A stretch of DNA of 64,000 nt from Streptomyces caniferus (GCF_009811555.1 NZ_BLIN01000002.1:1116001-1180000), one strand, 5' to 3'; positions 26,928-35,878 are shown, counted from the first letter of the stretch. Numbers and translations: made by a program. The notes: generated by a model from the sequence alone, not told the origin.

Positions 26928-27218
26928 ATGAGCCCTCAGACTGCCACCCCCGCCACCGGCGCCCGCACCGCCGAGGCGGACGGGATCATCCAGGACGCAC
27001 GGCAGCGGATCGATGATCTCGACGGCCACATCATCGGCCTCGTGCAGGAACGGATGGCCGTCTCGGCCGTCATCCAGAGCGAGCGCCTCTCCTCCGGCGG
27101 CCGGCGTGTGAACCTCTCCCGCGAGATGGAGATCCTCGCCCACTACCGCGACCAGCTCGGCAAGCCGGGCACCGCGCTGGCGATGACGCTGCTGGAGCTG
27201 TGCCGGGGCCAGATCTGA
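26928..27218 (+). CDS. Chorismate mutase (AroQ class)
   Basis: This is a 96-residue all-helical chorismate mutase, which rearranges chorismate to prephenate at the start of phenylalanine and tyrosine synthesis. AroQ signatures include [19 protein letters not shown] with the catalytic Arg, then [24 protein letters not shown] and the C-terminal LLELCRGQI. The ATG at 26928 follows AGGAGA. No prephenate dehydratase or dehydrogenase gene is fused or adjacent. The upstream leader peptide and hairpin suggest control by aromatic amino-acid supply. Confidence 0.93.
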   Translation: MSPQTATPATGARTAEADGIIQDARQRIDDLDGHIIGLVQERMAVSAVIQSERLSSGGRRVNLSREMEILAHYRDQLGKPGTALAMTLLELCRGQI

Positions 27219-27284
27219 GGCGGGACCGGAGGCAGGCGGCCGGCGGGCGGGGCGCGCGGCGCCGGGCCGGGTCTGCCGGGTCTG

Positions 27285-27340
27285 CCGTGGCTGGTTCTGG
27301 ACGGTGTGCCGCCGGTTCCCCGTGGCTGGTTCTGGACGGT
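27285..27340. repeat. 21-bp direct repeat
   Basis: CCGTGGCTGGTTCTGGACGGT occurs at 27285-27305 and again at 27320-27340, identical over 21 bases and 35 bases apart, in non-coding DNA after the chorismate mutase gene. Confidence 0.8.
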
Positions 27341-27725
27341 ATGCGGTCGGTTTTCGGGCCGGTCGGGGCGCATGCCGCGACGCCCGCGCCCCGGCGCAGC
27401 TGCCGGATCTGCGTTCGGTTGCCGACTCACCCGTACGGCGCGTGACCGGCCGCTGCGAGGCTTCGTTGTTCCCGGTGCCACGCCAGCCAGGCGCGGCCTG
27501 CAGGACTACGCGTAGACGCCGCCTCTCGGGCGGAAAACCCGGAGCGATGAGACGCCGGCCGCCAGCCGCGGCCCGCGTCGTGGGACCTCGTTCCGGTGCC
27601 GTGGCCGGTCAGCAGGGGACAGCAGCCCGGTCACATCCGATGGGGTGGTCGGTCCTGGGGACGCCCGGGACCGACCGCATCCGGTCGAAACGGTTGCGCC
27701 AGGTGAGGCGTATCCAGGACGATGC

Positions 27726-27945
27726 TTGACGAACGACCCACCGCGTCCGGTAGGGGCTTTTCGCACTGCCATGGGCCCGACCGACGCGGACATGCGCACC
27801 TTCCCGCACCACCGAAAGCCAGCGGCGCTACCCCCCCCCAGCGCCGCCCGTCGGTGCCGGCGCTGCCCTGACGCCGGCACCGAAAGCAAAGGGCCCCGTG
27901 GCCGTCCGCAACCCCCCTCGCGGATGGTGTCCGGGGCCCTTCGCT
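27726..27945 (+). ncRNA. Candidate small RNA ending in tandem terminator hairpins
   Basis: TTGACG at 27726-27731 with TAGGGG at 27751 could be a weak promoter. Downstream lie two tight hairpins in series: 11 bp perfect (27852-27862 with 27872-27882), then 10 bp (27889-27898 with 27932-27941) enclosing a further 8-bp stem (27902-27909 with 27920-27927). No gene ends nearby that would need such terminators. A transcript of ~180 bases is possible. No known RNA family was recognised. Confidence 0.3.
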
Positions 27946-28043
27946 ATGGGGTGGTGCGCCCGGCGCACAGCCATCACGGAGCCCGTCCCGCGCGCTGCTG
28001 TCAGGGCTCCCTGTGTGGTGGCTGTGAGACTGCTGTGACGGAT

Positions 28044-28057
28044 GTGATCGGCATCAC
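28044..28057. promoter_or_regulatory. Palindrome GTGATCGGCATCAC upstream of the LAETG gene
   Basis: The arms GTGAT and ATCAC are perfect around a four-base centre. It approximates the streptomycete Crp pattern GTG-n6-G-n-CAC, with A in place of the G. It lies 148 bases before the surface-protein start. Confidence 0.4.
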
Positions 28058-28204
28058 GGCGGACTTTCTTGTTGAGCGGACAACCTTTTTCGGCCATGGC
28101 TGGTCATGTACCTGCAATCGCACGGCCATCCCGCGCCCCACCGCGACGGCCCGCTGACCACTTGTGCCGCCCCACGGCACTTTGGACCCCGAGAGGTCTT
28201 CTCG

Positions 28205-29299
28205 ATGAAGCTTCGCCGTGCCCTGACGGCCGCCGCCGCGACGGCCGTCATAGCCCCTGCCGCCCTGATGGCGGCCCCCGCCGCGTTCGCGACCGGACCC
28301 GACACCGGGTCCAGCGCGAGCGCCGAGCCGACCCCGGGCACCCCCGGCCCGGAGCAGACCGACGACACCACCGGACAGCCGGAGACCCCGGGCGCCGCAG
28401 AGGAGACGCCGGGCGCCGGCACGACCGGCGGCACCACCCGGACGGGCGAGGACACCACGACCGGTGAAGAGACCGGGAACGGTGACGGCACCGAGTCGTC
28501 CGCCCCGGCCGCCCCGGGCGACGAGACCAAGCCCGGTGACACCACCAAGCCCTCCACCTCGGCGAAGCCCACCAAGCCGGCCGAGCCCGGCGACGACGCC
28601 GACTGCACGGTCGACGACGCCGCCATCAAGGTGACCGTCGACCACCTGCCCTCCAAGCTCGTCGCGGGCGGCGGCTGGAAGGGCTTCAGCGTGCACCTGG
28701 CCAACACCACGGACCACACGCTGGACGAGGTCTACCCGGTCGTCTACGCGGTGCCGACCGGGAACATCGACCACCCCACGTCGCAGCTGGACCTGGAGTA
28801 CCAGAACCCGAACACCGGCAAGTGGACCTCGTTCGACGAGTGGACCGACGGCCAGTACTTCGGCTGGTTCCAGCTCGACGCGCACCAGACCGCCGAGCTC
28901 AAGCTGCGCATCCGCGCCGACAAGGGCGCCAAGGCCGGTGACGGCTTCGCGCTGGTGGCGGGCGACTACCAGAACAAGGACGGCTCCTGCGGCTGGTCCG
29001 AGGAGCAGTGGTACGACTTCGCGATCCTGCCCGCCGGCAGCAAGCCGGGGAAGATCCCGCCGGCCGAGCCCGGCAAGCCCGGCAACAAGCCCGGCCCGCA
29101 GGGCGGCGGGAAGCCCGTCACCGCCACCAAGCCGAAGGGCGGCATGGACAAGCTGCCGGTGACCGGCAACCTCGCCGAGACCGGTGCGTCCTCCGCGCTG
29201 CCGACCATCGGCCTGGTGGGCGGGGTCGCCATGGTCGTCGGCGCGGGCGCGCTCTTCGTCGTCCGGCGCCGCAGGACGGACGGTGGCGCCGCCGCGTAA
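28205..29299 (+). CDS. Sortase-anchored (LAETG) cell-wall surface protein
   Basis: This is a 364-residue secreted protein. A Lys/Arg-Arg start and Ala-rich core ending AAFA form a signal peptide. Residues ~35-130 are a Thr/Pro/Glu/Gly stalk, ~135-280 form a globular domain with two Cys (DADCTVDD and GSCGWSE), followed by a Lys/Pro/Gly wall-spanning segment. The sorting signal is NLAETGASS, a hydrophobic helix (TIGLVGGVAMVVGAGALFVV) and a basic tail RRRRTD. LAxTG is the motif used by class E sortases of streptomycetes. The ATG at 28205 follows GAGAGG. The function of the globular domain is unknown, and no sortase gene is in the window. Confidence 0.9.
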   Translation: MKLRRALTAAAATAVIAPAALMAAPAAFATGPDTGSSASAEPTPGTPGPEQTDDTTGQPETPGAAEETPGAGTTGGTTRTGEDTTTGEETGNGDGTESSAPAAPGDETKPGDTTKPSTSAKPTKPAEPGDDADCTVDDAAIKVTVDHLPSKLVAGGGWKGFSVHLANTTDHTLDEVYPVVYAVPTGNIDHPTSQLDLEYQNPNTGKWTSFDEWTDGQYFGWFQLDAHQTAELKLRIRADKGAKAGDGFALVAGDYQNKDGSCGWSEEQWYDFAILPAGSKPGKIPPAEPGKPGNKPGPQGGGKPVTATKPKGGMDKLPVTGNLAETGASSALPTIGLVGGVAMVVGAGALFVVRRRRTDGGAAA

Positions 29300-29336
29300 C
29301 GGCGCACAGAGCCGCGTGACGGCGGACACGGAGCAG

Positions 29337-29367
29337 AAGGGCCGCACCCGGGGACGGTGCGGCCCTT
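29337..29367. terminator. 12-bp bidirectional terminator
   Basis: AAGGGCCGCACC (29337-29348) pairs exactly with GGTGCGGCCCTT (29356-29367). A/T-containing ends on both sides make it work as a terminator for the convergent surface-protein and GMC oxidoreductase genes. Confidence 0.88.
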
Positions 29368-29374
29368 CGTCGTC

Positions 29375-31279
29375 TCAGCTCCCGCCGGACGTCCCCGGGG
29401 CCAGGGACTTCTTCGGCGGCACCGGCGGGACGGCCAGGAACGGCAGGTTCAGCGCGCCGAACGCCTCGGGCGGGACGGCGGGGCGGACCGGCTCGACGGG
29501 CGCCAGCCGCCGGTAGCCCCGGCCCTGGGCGGGGCGCGGGTCCGGCTCGCCCTTGTTGGGCCACAGCGACATCGCGCGCTCGGCCTGTGCGGTGATGGTC
29601 AGGGACGGGTTGACGCCGAGGTTGGCGGAGACCGCGGCGCCGTCGACGACCGAGATGCCCGGGTGGCCGTAGAGGCGGTGGTACGGGTCGATGACGCCGT
29701 GGTCGGCGTCCTCGCCGATCGGGCAGCCGCCCAGGAAGTGCGCGGTCAGCGGGGTCCCCATCAGCTCGCCGACGTTGCTGCCCGCGAAGCCGTTGATCTC
29801 CTGTGCGAGCAGGGTGGCGGCCTCGGTCGCCTCGGGGATCTGCTGGGGGTTCGGCGCGCCATGGCCCTGGCGGGCGGTGAGCAGGCCCTTTCCCAGGCCG
29901 TTCGGTTTGCGGTAGGTCGTCAGGGAGTTGTCCAGCGACTGCATCACCAGGCCGATGATGGTGCGCTCGGACCAGCGGCGGTTGGAGAGCGACCGCAGCA
30001 GCAGCATCGGGTGCCGCAGACAGTTCGCGGCCCACCGGGCGGCGCGCGAGCCGCGGCCGGAGAGGGGCACCTGGAGGATGGACATGGCGCCCATCGCGTT
30101 GGAGCCCTTGCCGTAACGGACCGGCTCGATGTGGGTGTGGGCGTCGGGGTGGATGGACGAGGTGATCGCGACCCCGCGGGTGAAGTCGGCGTGGGTGCCG
30201 TGCCGTTTGCGGTAGCGGCGGTTGTCGGTCTGTGCGCCCACCAGCGCCTCGGAGTTGGTCCGGGTCAGCTCGCCGAGCCGCGCGGAGAGGCCGGGGAGCA
30301 GCCCGGTGTCCTTCATCTTGTGCAGCAGGGTCTGGGTGCCGTACGTACCGGCCGCGATGACGACCCGGCGGGCGGTGAAGGTGCGGCCCCGGCCGGTGCG
30401 CTTGTCGTCGGTGGGCAGGGTGGCGACGGCGAAACCGCCGCGGGAGTCCTCGGTGACGGTGACGACCGAGGTCATCGGGTGGATGACGGCGCCGGCCTGC
30501 TCGGCGAGGTGGAGGTAGTTCTCGTTGAGGGTGTTCTTGGCGCCGTGCCGGCACCCGGTCATGCACTCCCCGCACTCCGTGCACGCCGTACGGGCCGGTC
30601 CCTTGCCGCCGAAGTACGGGTCGGGGACCTCGGTGCCCGGCGCGGTCTTCGCGGTGCCGGCCGCCTCCTCCCCGTCGACGGCGTCCCGGCCGTCCCCGAA
30701 GAAGACGCCCACCGGCGCGAGGTGGAAGGAGTCGCCGACGCCCATCTTCTCGGCGGCTTCCTTGAGGTGGATGTCGGACGGCGTCATCGTCGGGTTGAGG
30801 CGCACCCCGAGCATCCGCTTGGCCTGGTCGTAGTAGGGCGCCAACTCCGTGTGCCAGTCGGTGATGTGGCCCCACTGCTGGTCCTCGAAGAACTGCTTCG
30901 GGGGGACGTAGAGGGTGTTGGCGTAGTTGAGCGAGCCGCCGCCGACGCCGGCTCCGGCGAGCACCATGACGTTGCCGAGCAGATGCACCCGCTGGATGCC
31001 GTAGCAGCCGAGCGCCGGGGCCCACAGGTAGTTGCGGATGTCCCAGGAGTTCTTCGGCAGGGTCTGCCGGGTGAAGCGGCGGCCGGCCTCCAGGACGCCG
31101 ACGCGGTAGCCCTTCTCGGTCAGCCGGAGGGCGGAGACCGAGCCGCCGAAGCCGGAGCCGACGACGAGCACGTCGTAGTCGTATCCGTCGGCGTTCCGGG
31201 TGTCCTGGGCGTCTTCGGTGTGCTGGGCGTCCCGGCCGCCGTTCGCGTCCTGGTTCCGGGCAGAGTTCTCCTGGGGCAC
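29375..31279 (-). CDS. GMC-type FAD oxidoreductase (cholesterol-oxidase-like)
   Basis: This is a 634-residue flavoprotein. The FAD-binding Rossmann signature VLVVGSGFGGSVSALRL begins near residue 37. A second dinucleotide motif region is GAGVGGGSLNYAN. A Cys cluster C-x2-C-G-x-C-x3-C (TACTECGECMTGCRHG), typical of a GMC subgroup, follows at about 240. The C-terminal substrate-binding region has HFLGGCPIG and PYHRLYGHPGISVVDGAAV. Such enzymes oxidise sterols or other alcohols, and the substrate here is unknown. The GTG start follows GGGAGAGCC, 20 bp after the stop of the aldehyde dehydrogenase gene, so the two form an operon. An alcohol-to-acid relay is plausible. Confidence 0.9.
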   Translation of the reverse strand: MPQENSARNQDANGGRDAQHTEDAQDTRNADGYDYDVLVVGSGFGGSVSALRLTEKGYRVGVLEAGRRFTRQTLPKNSWDIRNYLWAPALGCYGIQRVHLLGNVMVLAGAGVGGGSLNYANTLYVPPKQFFEDQQWGHITDWHTELAPYYDQAKRMLGVRLNPTMTPSDIHLKEAAEKMGVGDSFHLAPVGVFFGDGRDAVDGEEAAGTAKTAPGTEVPDPYFGGKGPARTACTECGECMTGCRHGAKNTLNENYLHLAEQAGAVIHPMTSVVTVTEDSRGGFAVATLPTDDKRTGRGRTFTARRVVIAAGTYGTQTLLHKMKDTGLLPGLSARLGELTRTNSEALVGAQTDNRRYRKRHGTHADFTRGVAITSSIHPDAHTHIEPVRYGKGSNAMGAMSILQVPLSGRGSRAARWAANCLRHPMLLLRSLSNRRWSERTIIGLVMQSLDNSLTTYRKPNGLGKGLLTARQGHGAPNPQQIPEATEAATLLAQEINGFAGSNVGELMGTPLTAHFLGGCPIGEDADHGVIDPYHRLYGHPGISVVDGAAVSANLGVNPSLTITAQAERAMSLWPNKGEPDPRPAQGRGYRRLAPVEPVRPAVPPEAFGALNLPFLAVPPVPPKKSLAPGTSGGS

Positions 31280-31299
31280 TGGCTCTCCCTGCTGAATCG

Positions 31300-33030
31300 T
31301 TAGCGGAGTCGGAACGCCTTCATCGCGCGCAGGCTGCGGGTCATGAACTGTGCGTACTTCTCGTCGGTCATCCCGAAGGACGGCGCCAGCGGCATCAGGC
31401 GCTGCTGGGCGACGGTCTGCGCCTCGGTGTACTTGAGGATGCCCTCGGAGCCGTGCCGGCGGCCCAGGCCCGAGTCCCCCATGCCGCCCATCGGCGCCTG
31501 CACGCTGGCGTAGCCGGCGGCGTAGGACTCATTGACGTTGACGGTGCCGGTCCGCAGCCGGGCGGCGACCGCACGGCCGCGGCGGCCGTCCTTCGTCCAG
31601 ACGCTGGAATTCAGCCCGTACGGGGTGGCGTTGGCGAGCGCCACCGCCTCGTCCTCGTCGCGGAAGCGGTAGATCGAGACGACCGGGCCGAAGGTCTCCT
31701 CGTCGCAGACCGCCATCGGGGCCTGGACGCCGTCCAGGATGGTCGGCTCGTAGAAGAGCGGGCCGATATCGGGGCGGGGGCGGCCGCCGGCGACCAGCTC
31801 GGCGCCCTTGGCGACGGCCTCCTCGACATGGCGGGTGACCGTCTCCAGCTGGCGCTCGCCGACCAGCGAGCCCATGTCGGCGCCGTAGGCGAGGGCGTTG
31901 CCCAGCCGCATCGCCTTCGTCCGGGCGGCGAAGCGCTGGAGGAAGTCGTCGGCGATGGACTCGTGGACGTAGAGCCGCTCGATGGAGATGCACAGCTGTC
32001 CGGCGGAGGCGAAGCAGCCGCGGACGGCGCCGGCGGCGGCCTTCTCCACGTCGGCGTCCTGGAGCACCAGCATGGCGTTCTTGCCGCCGAGTTCGAGCGA
32101 GACGCCGACCAGCCGGGCGGCGGCGCCCTGGGCGACCTCGCGGCCCGTACGGGTCGAGCCGGTGAAGGAGACGTAGTCGGCGTGCTCGACGACGGCGGGG
32201 CCGACGACCGGGCCCTCGCCGAGCACGACCTGCCAGACGTCCTCCGGCAGCCCGGCCTCGATGAGCTGCTCACGGGCCCACAGCGCGGTCAGCGCGGTCT
32301 CCGTGTCGGGCTTCATGACGACGGCGTTGCCCGCGACGAAGGCCGGCAGGGCGTCGCCCACGGACAGCTCGAAGGGGTAGTTCCAGGGGGCGATCTGCCC
32401 GACGACGCCGCGCGGCTGGCGGAGTTCGGTGACCTTGGTGAGGGTCGGGACGACTCCGGTGCGGGCCTTGGGCTTGAGGTAGGCGTGGGCCTTGCGGCCG
32501 TAGTGGCGGGCGGTGACGGTGACCGCCTGCACCTCCTCATGGGCGTGCAGCCGCGCCTTGCCGGTCTCCAGCTGGATCAGGTCGAGCACCTCGGCCTGCC
32601 GGCGCAGCACCAGGTCGTGGAAGCGGAGCAGGACCGCGGCGCGCTGCTTGACCGGGACCCTGGCCCAGCGCTCCTGGGCGGCGCGGGCCCGCTCGAAGGC
32701 GGTGGCGACGTCCTCGGGGGTGGACTCCGGCAGGTCGGCCAGCTTCTCCCCGGTGAACGGGGTGTGGTTGGCGGTGCGGCCGTTGCCGACCACGCCACGG
32801 GTGAGCCGGGCGGCGACCTCGGGGGTGACCACGTCCGCGGCGGTGCGGGCGCCCACCGGGGCGGGGGCGACCGGGTTGCCGTCGGTGGGGGCCGCGACCT
32901 GCGCGCCGTCGGCGGGGGCCTCGGTGGGGGCGGTGGCTGCGGGGGCGTCGGCGGGGGCCTCGACGGGAGCGTCGGCGGGGGCCTGGGCGGCGGTGGAGGC
33001 GGCTGTTCCGGTGTCCTGCGAGTCCGTCAT
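31300..33030 (-). CDS. Aldehyde dehydrogenase (succinate-semialdehyde-dehydrogenase-like)
   Basis: This is a 576-residue enzyme with an unusual ~65-residue N-terminal extension built of Ala/Pro/Asp/Thr repeats (APADAP, APTEAPADG). The catalytic core follows: APWNYPFE (NAD binding), FTGSTRTGREVAQ, the general base Glu in SLELGGKNA, and the nucleophile Cys in SAGQLCISIERLY. The closest familiar type is the streptomycete succinate-semialdehyde dehydrogenase group (GabD2-like). NAD(P)+-dependent oxidation of an aldehyde to an acid is expected. It leads a two-gene unit with the GMC oxidoreductase. The extension has no targeting signal and is probably a disordered tail. Confidence 0.88.
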   Translation of the reverse strand: MTDSQDTGTAASTAAQAPADAPVEAPADAPAATAPTEAPADGAQVAAPTDGNPVAPAPVGARTAADVVTPEVAARLTRGVVGNGRTANHTPFTGEKLADLPESTPEDVATAFERARAAQERWARVPVKQRAAVLLRFHDLVLRRQAEVLDLIQLETGKARLHAHEEVQAVTVTARHYGRKAHAYLKPKARTGVVPTLTKVTELRQPRGVVGQIAPWNYPFELSVGDALPAFVAGNAVVMKPDTETALTALWAREQLIEAGLPEDVWQVVLGEGPVVGPAVVEHADYVSFTGSTRTGREVAQGAAARLVGVSLELGGKNAMLVLQDADVEKAAAGAVRGCFASAGQLCISIERLYVHESIADDFLQRFAARTKAMRLGNALAYGADMGSLVGERQLETVTRHVEEAVAKGAELVAGGRPRPDIGPLFYEPTILDGVQAPMAVCDEETFGPVVSIYRFRDEDEAVALANATPYGLNSSVWTKDGRRGRAVAARLRTGTVNVNESYAAGYASVQAPMGGMGDSGLGRRHGSEGILKYTEAQTVAQQRLMPLAPSFGMTDEKYAQFMTRSLRAMKAFRLR

Positions 33031-33143
33031 GACGGCGAGCGTATGCCTCCCCGGACGCTTTGTGTACCCGGGAGTAATGAGTTTTCACGCCGTACGCACA
33101 ATCGCGCCAGTGTCCGCTGGCCGCAAGGGTGCTGGTCTGGGGC

Positions 33144-33171
33144 GACCGGGGCCCGGCGTCAGGCCCCGGTC
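33144..33171 (-). terminator. Hairpin over the stop codon of the second Ser/Thr kinase
   Basis: GACCGGGGCC (33144-33153) pairs with GGCCCCGGTC (33162-33171); the kinase stop codon (33159-33161) lies in the loop. It is placed between this gene and the start of the aldehyde dehydrogenase unit. Confidence 0.55.
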
Positions 33172-35276
33172 AGCCGGAACGCGTCGAGCGCGGTGTCGAA
33201 GTGACGTGCGGCCTCGGAGCGCGAGCCGACCGGGGAGGAGATCCACACGTCGATCATCCGGCCGCCCTCGTCCCAGCTGAGGTCGTCGGTGTACCGGGGG
33301 CCGCCGTCCCGCGCACCGCCGTCCCAGACGAACTCCCAGCGCCCGGCCCGGAGCCCGTTGTGGGTGGTCTCGGTGACCTGCCCCCGGCGGTAGCCCCGGT
33401 AGTGGGCGGGCCCCTGCGCGTCCGCCGTGCGCATCGCCCCCAGGGGCCCCTCCGGCACCCGCTTCTGCAACTGGACGCCGATCCGGAACCGCTTGCCCTG
33501 GGAGGAGTAGTAGACGCGGTCGTTCTCGTACGAGCGGGTGAAGCCGTCCGGTACGGCGAGCACGAAGCCGGCCGGGTCGTGGACGAGGCGGTACCCGGCG
33601 GGGACCTTGCCGGTGGCCTCCGGGGCGGGCGACGCGGTGACCGTGACGGTGGGCTCGGCGGTGCCCGGACCGGAGCCCTGCGCCGTCCCCGCGCCCGAGG
33701 CCCGCGGGGAGGAGCCGCCGGTGCCGCCGTCGGCCCCGTCCCGGTGCATCAGCAGGACGGCGACGCCCGCGCCCGCGCCGCCGATCACCACCGCCGCGAG
33801 CGCCACCAGCAGGACGGTGCGGAGGCGCCCGGTGTGCGGGCGGGCGGCCGCGGCCAGCGCCCGGTCGTCGAGCGCCGTACGGATCGGCTGCGCCGGGGCG
33901 CGGCCGCCCGCGCGCCCGGCCGGCCCCCCGCCGCCGCTTCCGGTGGGGACACGGCCGGTCCCGGCCGGGACCGCGGGCGGCGCGCCGGCGGCCAACGGGT
34001 CCTCGCTGGGCGGGTGTTCGCTGGGCGGGTGTTCGCTGGGTGGATGTTCGCTGGGCGGGCCGTCGCCGGGACCGTCGTCGTGCGGGGAGGCGTGGACGTC
34101 GGGGCCGGGGTGGCGCGGGGTGGGCGGGGGGACGGGGCGGGGATCGTCCGGCCCGCCCTGCCCGCCTCGCCCGGCTTGCCCGCCTCGTCCGCCCGGTCCG
34201 CCCGGTCCGCCCGCGCCCGCCACGGCCTCCGCGGCGATGCCCGCGGCCCCGCCGGCCCCGTGGCCGTGGCCGGCTCCGTGGCCGTGGCCGGCTCCGTGGC
34301 CGTGGCCGGCTCCGTGGCCGTGGCCGGCTCCGTGATCGCGGCCGCCTCCGTGGCCGTGGCCGCCCCCGTGGCCGTGGCCCCGGCCGGCCCCATGGCCGCC
34401 CTGCCCGCGCTCCGATCCGCGCTCCGGGGCGCGGCCCGACTGCAGATACCCCCGCAGCAGCCGCTCCGTCTCGGCAGCACCAAGGCGGCGCTCCGGATCG
34501 CGCTCCAACAACCCCTCGACGACGGCGTGCAGCGCCCGTGCGGCCTCCGGGAAGGCGATGTCCTCGTACACGACGGCATGCAGCACCCCGCCCAACGAGT
34601 CGCGGTGGAACGGCGAGGCGCCGCTGAGCGCGGCGCACAGCAGCACTCCGAGCGACCAGAGATCGGCCTCGGGGCCCGTGCCGCGGCCGGACATCCGCTC
34701 CGGCGCGGTGTATTCGGGCGAGCCGACGAAGCCGCCGGTGTCGGTCAGCGTGGTGACGCCGGGGACCTGGGCGATCCCGAAGTCGGTGAGCACGACCCGG
34801 CCGGTGCCCGCCTCCATCAGGACGTTGGCGGGCTTGAGATCGCGGTGCAGCACCCCGCGGGTGTGCGCGGCCCGCAGCGCGCCCAGCAGCGCGATACCGA
34901 TCCGGGCGGCCTCGCGCGGCGCGACCGGCCCGCCGCTCTGCAGCCGGTCGGCCAGCGACGGGCCCTCCACCAGCTCCATCACGATCCACGGGCGGCCGTC
35001 CTGCTCGACGACGTCGTGCACGACGATCACATTGGGGTGCTTGATCCCGGCGACCGTCCGCGCCTCCCGAATCGCCCGCTCGCGCTGCACCCGCGGTTCG
35101 GACCCGGCCGTGTCCTCGTCCGCCCCTTCACCCAAGTGCAGTTCCTTGACGGCGACTTCGCGGCCCAATAACTCGTCGGTGGCGCGCCAGACCGTCCCCA
35201 TGCCGCCGCGGCCCAGCCGCGTTCCCAGGCGGTACCGGCCACCGATCAGCCGGCCCTCACCCCCGAAGATCCCCAT
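33159..35276 (-). CDS. Membrane Ser/Thr protein kinase with GHGHGA repeats and an early TTA codon
   Basis: This is a 705-residue kinase. Motifs are GRYRLGTRLGRGGMGTVW, VAVKELHL, LHRDLKPANVLM, LTDFGIA and SPEYTAPER. A long low-complexity linker follows (about 275-440), with G-H-G-H-G-A repeats and S-E-H-P-P repeats, then a transmembrane helix (LRTVLLVALAAVVIGGAGAGVAVLL) and an extracellular domain of ~170 residues related to that of the kinase at 14828. Codon 36, in the N-lobe (TDELLGRE), is TTA (35169-35171). This rare codon needs the bldA tRNA, so the protein should appear only in late growth. Substrates are unknown. Confidence 0.92.
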   Translation of the reverse strand: MGIFGGEGRLIGGRYRLGTRLGRGGMGTVWRATDELLGREVAVKELHLGEGADEDTAGSEPRVQRERAIREARTVAGIKHPNVIVVHDVVEQDGRPWIVMELVEGPSLADRLQSGGPVAPREAARIGIALLGALRAAHTRGVLHRDLKPANVLMEAGTGRVVLTDFGIAQVPGVTTLTDTGGFVGSPEYTAPERMSGRGTGPEADLWSLGVLLCAALSGASPFHRDSLGGVLHAVVYEDIAFPEAARALHAVVEGLLERDPERRLGAAETERLLRGYLQSGRAPERGSERGQGGHGAGRGHGHGGGHGHGGGRDHGAGHGHGAGHGHGAGHGHGAGHGHGAGGAAGIAAEAVAGAGGPGGPGGRGGQAGRGGQGGPDDPRPVPPPTPRHPGPDVHASPHDDGPGDGPPSEHPPSEHPPSEHPPSEDPLAAGAPPAVPAGTGRVPTGSGGGGPAGRAGGRAPAQPIRTALDDRALAAAARPHTGRLRTVLLVALAAVVIGGAGAGVAVLLMHRDGADGGTGGSSPRASGAGTAQGSGPGTAEPTVTVTASPAPEATGKVPAGYRLVHDPAGFVLAVPDGFTRSYENDRVYYSSQGKRFRIGVQLQKRVPEGPLGAMRTADAQGPAHYRGYRRGQVTETTHNGLRAGRWEFVWDGGARDGGPRYTDDLSWDEGGRMIDVWISSPVGSRSEAARHFDTALDAFRLTGA
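34258..34329. repeat. Four identical 18-bp repeats in the kinase linker
   Basis: CCGTGGCCGTGGCCGGCT is repeated exactly four times (34258-34275, 34276-34293, 34294-34311, 34312-34329), with degenerate copies to about 34380. Read on the minus strand it encodes A-G-H-G-H-G. Identity of the copies suggests recent slippage. A separate 18-bp array encoding S-E-H-P-P-x lies at about 34003-34060. Confidence 0.9.
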
Positions 35277-35407
35277 GGGCCCATCTTTGCCGCCCCGGCC
35301 CCCCTTCGAAAGGGCGGCATCTCAGGACCGGCCACGGTGGCGCCTCAGGACCGGCCATGACTGCTCCCCCCTGCCGCCGGTCCGGGTCGCCGTGATCCAC
35401 TGCCCTC

Positions 35408-35878
35408 ATGGAGGCAGTTGTCGCAAGCGTCGTGGCCGTCATAGGCACCCTGCTGGGTTCCGGCATCACCCACTTCTTCCAGAGCCGGGCGGCCGAGCGC
35501 AGCGAGCAGTTCGCCCGCGCGGAGCGGCTGCGGCAGGAACGTATCGATGCGTACTGCGCCTACGCGGGGGCGCTGCTGGACTACCGCCGGGTCCTCGTCC
35601 ACCGCTGGTTCGTCCTCCACGAGGAGGACCGCTGCGACGAGGACTCCCCCGAGCTGACCGAGGAGATGTACAAGGCCCGCTACAACGCCCAAGAGGCCAT
35701 GTTCCGGGCCCAGATGGTGACCGACGACCCCGGGGTGCTGGAGCGCAGCGAGCAGGTGATGGCGGAGACCACCGAACTGCACTGGGCCGCCGACCGGGAG
35801 AGCCTCACCGCGCTGCGGGCCACCACCCGCCAGGGCATCCGCGACTTCATCGCGGCCACCGCCCGGCAGGTGCGCTGA
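35408..35878 (+). CDS. Membrane-tethered helical protein of unknown function
   Basis: This is a 156-residue protein. A single N-terminal hydrophobic helix (VVASVVAVIGTLLGSGITHFF) is followed by a charged, mostly helical body (RSEQFARAERLRQERIDAYCAYAGALLDYRRVLVHRWF) with likely coiled-coil character. The ATG at 35408 lacks a clear ribosome binding site. I recognise the layout from many streptomycete hypothetical proteins with no assigned role. It lies alone between the kinase and a multi-pass membrane protein. Confidence 0.75.
   Translation: MEAVVASVVAVIGTLLGSGITHFFQSRAAERSEQFARAERLRQERIDAYCAYAGALLDYRRVLVHRWFVLHEEDRCDEDSPELTEEMYKARYNAQEAMFRAQMVTDDPGVLERSEQVMAETTELHWAADRESLTALRATTRQGIRDFIAATARQVR

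Larger units (their letters stand above)
27219..28204. other. Nearly 1 kb without a recognisable gene
   Basis: No open frame here has streptomycete codon bias with a start site. The region contains a 21-bp direct repeat (27285-27305 and 27320-27340), three hairpins (27639-27681, 27852-27882, 27889-27941), and a palindromic Crp-like site at 28044. It could hold a small RNA gene or a decayed gene. I see no transposase remnant. Confidence 0.6.

Noticed and set aside
27304..28157. Frames of 140-170 codons in the 1-kb gap
   Set aside because: No start signals or homology, and third-position GC is not elevated in any frame.
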